Shown: in pieces, positions 57,892-64,000 of the stretch
How positions within the stretch are numbered: the first letter of the stretch is position 1
Layout of the letters: each line of letters begins with the position of its first letter
NCBI RefSeq assembly: GCF_000814845.2
Contig: NZ_CP010431.2
Coordinates: 3,224,001 to 3,288,000, forward strand
Direction of reading: 5' to 3'
DNA from: Pandoraea sputorum
GTDB taxonomy: Bacteria; Pseudomonadota; Gammaproteobacteria; Burkholderiales; Burkholderiaceae
DNA length: 64,000 bases
Made by a program: the position numbers and the translations under genes
Notes under the pieces: model-generated
Told to the model about the DNA's origin: nothing
What the model saw: only the letters and a program-made list of their open reading frames with translations
The model's database searches: none

Positions 57892-59427
57892 TCAGGTGTT
57901 CTCGTGGATCACACCCTCTCCACCGACTGCACCGGCAATCGCTTCGACACCCTCGTCGGCAGCACCCTCGACGACATCCTCCGCCCCGTCCGACATGCGC
58001 ACGCGCGGCACCCACGGCTGCCCGATGCTCTCGTGCTCGAAAACGGCCATCGATTCCACGTGCGAAGTGTGCGGGAACATGTTGACGACACCCGCAAGCG
58101 TCAAACGATATCCAGCCTCATGCACCAGCAAACCGGCGTCGCGCGCGAGGGTTGCCGGGCTGCAAGAGACGTACACGATACGCTTAGGCAGCCCCTCATA
58201 TCCTTGTTGCGCCAGTTCGGCCAGCGCCTTCGACACCGCCAGCGCTCCCTCGCGCGGCGGATCGATCAGATAGCGGTCGAATGCACCGAGCGCGCGCATA
58301 TCGTCCGCCGTGATATCGAACAGATTGCGGCACGCGAACTCCGTCCGTTCGGCCACGCCGTTGCGTTGCGCGTTAGCCAGCGCACGCTCGGTCAATGCCG
58401 TGCTGCCCTCAATGCCCATCACCGTGCCAGCACGGCGCGCCAGCGGCAACGTAAAGTTGCCCAGCCCACAGAACAGATCGAGCACGCGCTCGTTCGACTG
58501 AGGTGCGAGCAGACGCAGGGCACGATGCACGAGCACACGGTTGATCTGATGATTGACCTGCGTGAAGTCCGTCGGCTTGAACGGCATCCGGATCTGGTAT
58601 TCCGGCAGCGTGTAATGGAGTTCCGGTTCGAGCGGATAGAACGGCACGGCCGTGTCTGGCCCCTTGGACTGAACCCAGAACTGGACGTGATTTGCATCCG
58701 CAAAGGCACGAAGAACGTCTTCGTCCGCCGGCGTCAGCGGTTCGAGAATGCGCAGCACGAGTGCCGTGACATCGGCACCGATCGCCAGTTCGATTTGCGG
58801 CAGACGCTCACGAATCGACAATGATTCGACCAGGCGACGCAGCGGAACCAGCATGTCCGATACGTGACGCGGCAACACTTCGCACGAATCCATATCGGCG
58901 ACGTAACTGCTCTTGCGCTCATGGAAACCGATGAGCACACCGCCCTTCTTGGGCACGTAGCGCACCGTCAGGCGAGCGCGGAAGCGGTAGCCCCAGTCCG
59001 GGCCCTGAATCGGACGCAGCATCGCCTCGGCTTTAACTTTCCCGAGTCGGGCGAGGTTGTCCTCAAGAACGCGTTGTTTAATGGCGATCTGCGCGCGCGG
59101 CTCCAGATGCTGCATCGAGCAGCCGCCGCATTTGCCGAAATGTGGGCATTGCGGTTTGGCGCGCATCGGGCTCGACCGAAGCACGCTCACCGTTTCTGCC
59201 TGCTCGAATTTGGGCTTGCGGCGATAGCTCAGATACGTGACGCGCTCACCAGGCAGTGCGCCTTCGACGAAAATAACCTTGCCGGGCTTGAATTCCGGCG
59301 TACCCGGCTCGCCCTCAGGGGCGGCGCGGCCAACGCCGCGCGCTTCCATGTCGAGCGATTCGATTTCGATGATGCCGGGCTCGGCACTGGGCCGGCCGCG
59401 CGAGGAGTTTCGGGAGGAGCGGGTCAC
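57892..59427 (-). CDS. rlmD: 23S rRNA (uracil-1939-C5)-methyltransferase RlmD
   Basis: The 511-aa SAM enzyme has an N-terminal TRAM domain ([28 protein letters not shown]), a 4Fe-4S site in [17 protein letters not shown], and the RumA catalytic domain. SAM binding is [20 protein letters not shown] with [20 protein letters not shown], and the catalytic Cys is in [18 protein letters not shown]. The C-terminus is extended by about 40 acidic Val/Ala/Glu-rich residues beyond the usual end, which is unusual but in frame. Confidence 0.96.
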   Translation of the reverse strand: MTRSSRNSSRGRPSAEPGIIEIESLDMEARGVGRAAPEGEPGTPEFKPGKVIFVEGALPGERVTYLSYRRKPKFEQAETVSVLRSSPMRAKPQCPHFGKCGGCSMQHLEPRAQIAIKQRVLEDNLARLGKVKAEAMLRPIQGPDWGYRFRARLTVRYVPKKGGVLIGFHERKSSYVADMDSCEVLPRHVSDMLVPLRRLVESLSIRERLPQIELAIGADVTALVLRILEPLTPADEDVLRAFADANHVQFWVQSKGPDTAVPFYPLEPELHYTLPEYQIRMPFKPTDFTQVNHQINRVLVHRALRLLAPQSNERVLDLFCGLGNFTLPLARRAGTVMGIEGSTALTERALANAQRNGVAERTEFACRNLFDITADDMRALGAFDRYLIDPPREGALAVSKALAELAQQGYEGLPKRIVYVSCSPATLARDAGLLVHEAGYRLTLAGVVNMFPHTSHVESMAVFEHESIGQPWVPRVRMSDGAEDVVEGAADEGVEAIAGAVGGEGVIHENT

Positions 59428-59545
59428 GTCTTTGTTCTCATATGCGACAGCAAACCCGGCATTTTAATCGATTCGTCCGCATGTGAGACACGGCGAATGT
59501 TTGCCGCCCCGCCCAATTCGTGTAAGTGGAAGAAAGTGCGACGGA

Positions 59546-60322
59546 TCACCCCCAGGCGCCGAGATACTCCTTCCAGTGTGCAGCAGGCTCCTGCTCGAGC
59601 GAGCGTTTCACAAATTCGATCTCCTGCTCGTATTCAGCCTGACGCAGGCCGCCGCGCATTAGCTGATACCGGCAATAGACCAGATACGTATTCACCACGT
59701 CGGTCTCGCAATAATTGCGGATCTCTTCGAGTTTACCGTCGCGATACGCCTCCCACACTTTGCTGCCGTCCATGCCGAGCTTGCCCGGGAAACCACACAG
59801 TTTGGCGAGATCGTCCAGCGGTGCGTTTGCGCGTGCCTGATACATGGCGAGCACGTCCATCAGGTCCAGATGGCGCTGGTGATAACGGCTGATGTAGTTA
59901 TTCCATTTGAACTCGCGGTCGTCCTCGCCCAGGTCCCAGTATCGCGGCGCGGAAATCCCATGAATCATGGCGCGATAGTGCAGCACCGGCAGGTCGAAAC
60001 CGCCGCCATTCCACGACACGAGTTGCGGGGCGTACTTTTCGATGGTGCGGTAGAAACCGGACACCAGCGCCCCCTCCCCGTCCTCCAGCGTGCCCAGCGA
60101 TTTCACACGAAAGCCGTCGCGGTCGCGAAAGACGCAGGAGATCGCTGCCACGCGCTGCAAATGCAGCGGCAGGAAGTCGTGCCCCACTTTTTCGCGACGA
60201 GCAGCAAACGCCGCTTCGGCAACGGCGTCGTCCGACAGCCCGGCGTACGCAGGCTCGAGCCTGCGAAGGCCATCGACATCGGGGATCGTTTCAATATCGA
60301 AGACGAGAACGGGAGATGGCAT
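59546..60322 (-). CDS. 3'-5' exonuclease, PolB-like RNase H fold
   Basis: The 258-aa protein is a DnaQ-like nuclease of the predicted PolB-like exonuclease type. ExoI is VLVFDIETIPDVDGLRRLEP (DxE), ExoII region is LVSWNGGGFDLPVLHYRAMI, and ExoIII has IRNYCETDVVNTYLVYCRYQ (the YxxxD-like Asp). DLMDVLAMYQARANAPLDDL and LCGFPGKLGMDGSKVWEAYR are family text. It probably digests single-stranded DNA or acts in repair; its substrate is not known. It lies 107 bp downstream of rpoS on the same strand. Confidence 0.92.
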   Translation of the reverse strand: MPSPVLVFDIETIPDVDGLRRLEPAYAGLSDDAVAEAAFAARREKVGHDFLPLHLQRVAAISCVFRDRDGFRVKSLGTLEDGEGALVSGFYRTIEKYAPQLVSWNGGGFDLPVLHYRAMIHGISAPRYWDLGEDDREFKWNNYISRYHQRHLDLMDVLAMYQARANAPLDDLAKLCGFPGKLGMDGSKVWEAYRDGKLEEIRNYCETDVVNTYLVYCRYQLMRGGLRQAEYEQEIEFVKRSLEQEPAAHWKEYLGAWG

Positions 60323-60429
60323 GATGAAAATCAGAAGAAAAAATCAGAAAACGTCGGCATTCGACGCCGATGCATCAGAGGAATGAGCAGCAAGTGACGG
60401 CCGCGCGCACAACAGCGACGTACCGAATA

Positions 60430-61527
60430 TCAGAGCACCGCGTCCTTGCGCACGCCGTTCGAGGCGAAATAGCGCTTGAGCTTTACGAGTGCCTCCTGCT
60501 GTATCTGGCGCACGCGCTCACGCGTGAGGCCCATTTCGTCGGCCAGTTCTTCCAGTGTCGCAGGCTCGACACGGTTGAGTCCGAAACGGCGTTCGATGAC
60601 ATAGCGATGCTTGGTCGACAGACGCGACAACCATAGCCGCATAAGGTCTTCCAGCTCACGATGCTGGACCTCGTGTTCCGGCGCCTCACTGCGGTCGTCG
60701 GAAAGCAGATCGAGCAGACTGCTGCCGGGGTCGATTTCAAGCGGAGCGTCGAGCGACGCCACATGCTCGTTGAGCGCGAGGATGTCGGTGATTTCCTCGG
60801 GCGTCTTCCCCGTCAGATCGGCGATGTCTTCGATGCGCGCGTCACGCTGCTCGCCACCATCGACATAAGCGGCACTCTTCTCAAGGTGACGCTTCGCGCG
60901 CAACACCTGATTGAGTTCCCGAATGACGTGCACCGGCAAACGCACCGTACGCGCCTGATTCATGATGGCGCGCTCGATGCTTTGACGGATCCACCAGGTA
61001 GCGTACGTCGAGAAACGGAATCCACGCCCCGGATCGAACTTTTCGATGGCGTGCATCAGACCGAGGTTGCCCTCTTCGATCAGATCGAGCAACGGTACGC
61101 CGCGATTGAGATATCCCTTGGCGATGCTCACGACGAGCCGCAGATTGCGCTCGATCATGACCTGACGCGCCGCGAACTCGCCCGCTTGCGCGCGCGTGGA
61201 GTAGTCGAGCTCCTCAGCAGGCGTTAGCAGCGGTTTGACACTGATGCGATTGAGATAGTGCTGAACGGTGTCGGCCGTGAGTTCGGCCTGCAGCACGGTG
61301 CCGAAGTCGTCGGCGTCGGCGGACTTGCGTTTGCGCCCGGTGGCGGAAGAGGACGAACCCTCTTCCCCGCCATCGGATGACGAGGCGTCGTCATCCTCCG
61401 CCTCGCGCTCGTCGAAAGCGTCGTCCACGTCCTCTTCCTCCCGGGACGGCCGATCGTCTGCTTCCTGATCGGACTCCGGGACAGCGAGGTCTTCCTCTTG
61501 CGAAGTGCGACGCTTTCTCTTGAGCAT
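60430..61527 (-). CDS. rpoS: RNA polymerase sigma factor RpoS
   Basis: The 365-aa stationary-phase sigma factor has region 1.2 ([20 protein letters not shown]), 2.1-2.4 ([40 protein letters not shown], then [20 protein letters not shown]), region 3 ([20 protein letters not shown]) and 4.2 ([20 protein letters not shown]). An acidic Ser/Asp/Glu-rich N-terminal extension of about 70 residues makes it longer than the E. coli protein (330). It follows nlpD by 15 bp, the conserved arrangement in which a promoter inside nlpD drives rpoS. Confidence 0.97.
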   Translation of the reverse strand: MLKRKRRTSQEEDLAVPESDQEADDRPSREEEDVDDAFDEREAEDDDASSSDGGEEGSSSSATGRKRKSADADDFGTVLQAELTADTVQHYLNRISVKPLLTPAEELDYSTRAQAGEFAARQVMIERNLRLVVSIAKGYLNRGVPLLDLIEEGNLGLMHAIEKFDPGRGFRFSTYATWWIRQSIERAIMNQARTVRLPVHVIRELNQVLRAKRHLEKSAAYVDGGEQRDARIEDIADLTGKTPEEITDILALNEHVASLDAPLEIDPGSSLLDLLSDDRSEAPEHEVQHRELEDLMRLWLSRLSTKHRYVIERRFGLNRVEPATLEELADEMGLTRERVRQIQQEALVKLKRYFASNGVRKDAVL

Positions 61528-61542
61528 TCGACCCTGCCTTTT

Positions 61543-62382
61543 TTATCGAGGCGGCAAATACTTCTCCGGATCCACAGGCTTGCCATCTTTACGCACCTCG
61601 AAGTGCAGCATCACGCGATCTGCATCCGAGTTACCCATTTCGGCAATTTTCTGACCCCGCGTTACGGAGTCGCCTTCCTTGACCAACAGTTTGCTGTTGT
61701 GCGCATACGCCGTCAAGAAGGTGCCGTCGTGTTTAATGATGACGAGATTGCCATAGCCGCGCAGACCCGCCCCCGAATACACGACTTTGCCCGCACCTGC
61801 GGCGAAGACGGATTCACCGACCTTGCCGCCGATATTCACACCCTTGTTCTTCGAGTCGTCGAAGTGACCGATCACGGTGCCGTTGGCCGGCCACGACAAT
61901 TGCAGCGCACCGCTGGAGACCGCGGAAGGCGCGGTCGCGTTCGACGACGTCGCGGGGGGCGGCACCACGGCAGGCGGCACAGCGGCCGGGCTGCTGCCAT
62001 TGGTTGGTGGCGTACTGGCCACCGGCGGCGGCAGCGGCGTACCGGTGTCGCCGGCAGGCGGCTTCACGCGCAATACCTGACCGACCTCGATCTGATCCGG
62101 GTTCTGGATGTTGTTCCAGCGCGCGATATCGCGGTAGTTCTGCCCGTTCTCCAGCGCGATGCGATATAGGCGGTCACCCGGCTTGACGCGGTAGAAACCC
62201 GGCGGCACCGGCGTATTGTCGATCACCGGCGCAGTCGCGCCCGGCAAGCTGCTGTCGGTCGTCGTACCGCCTACGGTACGGTCGACGACCGGCGCCCCGA
62301 CTTGTCGCGATGCGCACGCTGCCAGCATGCTCAGCAACAGGACACTGGCGACGCGTTGTTGGAAACCCGCTCGCAAATTCAC
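61543..62382 (-). CDS. nlpD: LysM/LytM-domain lipoprotein NlpD
   Basis: The 279-aa protein has a lipoprotein signal (ASVLLLSMLAACAS; Cys near residue 23), a LysM domain (about 62-108, YRVKPGDRLYRIALENGQNY), a Pro/Ala/Ser linker and a C-terminal M23 domain (from about 165). The first metal-binding motif reads NKGVNIGG in place of HxxxD, so the domain is degenerate, as in E. coli NlpD, which activates the amidase AmiC rather than cutting peptidoglycan. It lies 31 bp after pcm and directly before rpoS. Confidence 0.95.
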   Translation of the reverse strand: MNLRAGFQQRVASVLLLSMLAACASRQVGAPVVDRTVGGTTTDSSLPGATAPVIDNTPVPPGFYRVKPGDRLYRIALENGQNYRDIARWNNIQNPDQIEVGQVLRVKPPAGDTGTPLPPPVASTPPTNGSSPAAVPPAVVPPPATSSNATAPSAVSSGALQLSWPANGTVIGHFDDSKNKGVNIGGKVGESVFAAGAGKVVYSGAGLRGYGNLVIIKHDGTFLTAYAHNSKLLVKEGDSVTRGQKIAEMGNSDADRVMLHFEVRKDGKPVDPEKYLPPR

Positions 62383-62413
62383 TCAATTCCTCCGCAGAAT
62401 AGACCCGACGGGC

Positions 62414-63610
62414 TTAAATGATGCCCGATTTTAAGGGGACGAATAACACCCTATCAAGCTGCGTCTCGCGCCACTGGCGCGCACCGATGCGCTCGATGAG
62501 GGTCAAAATTTGTTGCTCGCCACCCACTGGGGCGACAAGCCGTGCGCCGACGGCCAACTGATCGACCAGCGCGTCCGGAATTTCCAGACCGGCGGCAGCG
62601 ATCACAATACCGTCGAACGGCGCTACCGCAGGCAATCCGAGCCGCCCGTCGCCGTAATGCAGGCGAATATTCGGCACGCGCAACGGACGCAGATTGGCTT
62701 TGGCACGTTCATGTAACGGACGAACCCGCTCAATGGAGTACACGTCCCGCGCAACACAAGACAATACCGCCGCCTGATATCCACATCCGGTGCCGATTTC
62801 CAGCACCTTTTCCAGCGGACGTCCGCCCGCGAGCAGCAGTTCGATCATGCGCCCCACGACCGAGGGCTTCGAGATCGTCTGCCCATGACCGATGGGAAGC
62901 GCTGCGTCCTCGTAAGCCTGATTGGCGAGCGCGGCGTCGACGAAACCATGACGTGGCACTGTGGCGAGCGCCGCCAGCACGCCCGGGTGTTTGACGCCCG
63001 ATGCCGCGACGCGTTCAGCCATGCGTGCACGCACGCGCTCCGACGTCAGTCCGATGCCCTCAGGCGAATTCAGGACCGACGCGGTATTCGTACGCACCAT
63101 GGCCCCTGCGCCTACGCCCGCTGAAGGCTTGGCCGACCCGATGGGCGCCGTGGCCGCCTTCGTCATTGTCTTGACTGTGGCTTTGCCCACGACGCCACCA
63201 ACGGCACCGCCCTTCTGGGCGACACCCGCGCCGTGCGCCTTGCCCACCGGCTTCGGTGCGTGCTTAACGGCATGCGAGGCATGCGCGGCATGCGGTGCCG
63301 GTTGCGCGTGCGGTGCGACGGCCGGACGCGCCAACCCCTTCGGCACAACCGTGTGCGAGGTCTGTGCACCCGTCGGTCGGGCAGACGCGCCCGCCATAGG
63401 CGTCGACGCCACCCGCAAATTGTTACTGTTACCGCCGGTCGGCGCCTTCCCACTTCCCTGATTCGCCTGCGACGTACCACGCGTCATCGCGGCAGGCGGC
63501 GCACCGGCCGGGCTCGCGCGCGACGCCTTATCGAGCACCGGCGCTTTGCGCTGCCGGCGGGTCATGACTTCGGCCAGAGGGAGAGGAAAACGCTTCGGCG
63601 GTGTCGTCAT
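62414..63610 (-). CDS. pcm: Protein-L-isoaspartate O-methyltransferase with long N-terminal extension
   Basis: The protein is 398 aa from ATG 63610 ([20 protein letters not shown]), which overlaps the surE stop by four bases (ATGA). The catalytic PCMT domain occupies only the last 200 or so residues: [60 protein letters not shown] (SAM site) and [20 protein letters not shown]. The first approximately 190 residues are an Ala/Pro/His/Lys/Gly-rich low-complexity region, absent in E. coli Pcm (about 208 aa). It repairs isoaspartyl residues in aged proteins. Confidence 0.95.
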   Translation of the reverse strand: MTTPPKRFPLPLAEVMTRRQRKAPVLDKASRASPAGAPPAAMTRGTSQANQGSGKAPTGGNSNNLRVASTPMAGASARPTGAQTSHTVVPKGLARPAVAPHAQPAPHAAHASHAVKHAPKPVGKAHGAGVAQKGGAVGGVVGKATVKTMTKAATAPIGSAKPSAGVGAGAMVRTNTASVLNSPEGIGLTSERVRARMAERVAASGVKHPGVLAALATVPRHGFVDAALANQAYEDAALPIGHGQTISKPSVVGRMIELLLAGGRPLEKVLEIGTGCGYQAAVLSCVARDVYSIERVRPLHERAKANLRPLRVPNIRLHYGDGRLGLPAVAPFDGIVIAAAGLEIPDALVDQLAVGARLVAPVGGEQQILTLIERIGARQWRETQLDRVLFVPLKSGII

Positions 63611-64000
63611 CGTTGGGCCACCCCTGCGCTGGCCAGCCAATCGTGCACGACACCAAGTCGTGCGGTATGCGTGAGATCCAGTTGCAAGGGGGTGACCGAG
63701 ACGTAATCGTGCGCCACGGCATGGAAGTCGGTGCCTTCACTGCTGTCGCGCGCGTCGCCAGCCGGACCGATCCAGTAAATCGCTTCGCCGCGCGGATTCA
63801 CCTGACGGATGACCGGCTGCGATTGATGTCGCTTCCCAAGACGCGTCGACAGCGCGCCTTTGAGGCGCTCGTACGGCAAATTGGGAATATTGACGTTTAA
63901 CAAGAAGGGCGCGCCCAGCGGCCGCTCCATATAGCGCTCGACCACCTCGCGCGCCACACGGGCTGCGCTGTCGAGATGATCCCAGCCCTTATTGACTTGC
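63607..64000 (-). CDS. surE: 5'/3'-nucleotidase SurE (5' end cut by window edge)
   Basis: The frame is open from the window edge ([20 protein letters not shown] on the minus strand) to TGA 63607-63609, giving about 130 C-terminal residues. The SurE C-terminal half is recognisable: [60 protein letters not shown] and LTH. The Asp-rich metal site of the N-terminus lies outside the window. surE-pcm-nlpD-rpoS is the conserved stationary-phase cluster. Confidence 0.95.
   Translation of the reverse strand, partial: QVNKGWDHLDSAARVAREVVERYMERPLGAPFLLNVNIPNLPYERLKGALSTRLGKRHQSQPVIRQVNPRGEAIYWIGPAGDARDSSEGTDFHAVAHDYVSVTPLQLDLTHTARLGVVHDWLASAGVAQR

Overview
The window comes from a GC-rich betaproteobacterial chromosome, most likely Burkholderiales and possibly Pandoraea or a close relative. 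This is inferred from the gene order ndk-rlmN-rodZ-ispG-hisS-yfgM-bamB-der-hfq-hflX-hflK-hflC-DUF2065-hisZ-purA, the aceE-aceF-lpdA operon with lipoyl-fused E3, the surE-pcm-nlpD-rpoS cluster, a phasin and the aat-bpt-pyrD block. The species cannot be fixed from sequence reading alone.

Layout. 1-2920: two divergent DUF1254/DUF1214 genes. 2921-5950: a decayed accessory segment with an IS3-type end and broken orfA, a consensus LexA (SOS) box ahead of very small ORFs, a cold-shock gene, several short unknown ORFs, and the C-terminal stub of a tyrosine recombinase pointing at the 3' end of tRNA-His. 5948-14450: tRNA-His, dusA, a DMT exporter, a GNAT enzyme, initiator tRNA, a NUDIX hydrolase, aat-bpt (N-degron tagging), pyrD, and an amino-acid ABC binding protein plus permease without an ATPase. 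14461-19216: lutA-lutB without lutC, an unknown membrane/coiled-coil protein with a 21-bp in-frame minisatellite, and an IclR regulator. 19286-24923: pbpG, a nitroreductase, a DMT transporter overlapping a histone-deacetylase-family gene, and a phasin behind a promoter flanked by two matching palindromes; the phasin start carries an apparent one-base frameshift. 24981-35450: the pyruvate dehydrogenase operon aceE-aceF-(proteasome-like gene)-lpdA, with a FixL/FixJ-type two-component system divergent from it. 35731-39723: folD, prlC and a secreted DUF4189-like protein. 40001-56644: the long minus-strand housekeeping block from ndk down to purA and a phosphoribosyltransferase. 57053-64000: a Bax1-I protein, rlmD, an exonuclease, rpoS, nlpD, pcm and the 3' part of surE.

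Most of the window is core housekeeping. The observations most worth a second look are the Ntn-hydrolase (proteasome-type) gene inside the pyruvate dehydrogenase operon, the SOS box with its chain of tiny ORFs, the integrase scar at tRNA-His, the frameshifted phasin start with its candidate PhaR operators, and the unknown coiled-coil membrane protein. No CRISPR array, intact mobile element, riboswitch or rRNA gene was seen. Coordinates and motifs were read by eye; no database searches were run.
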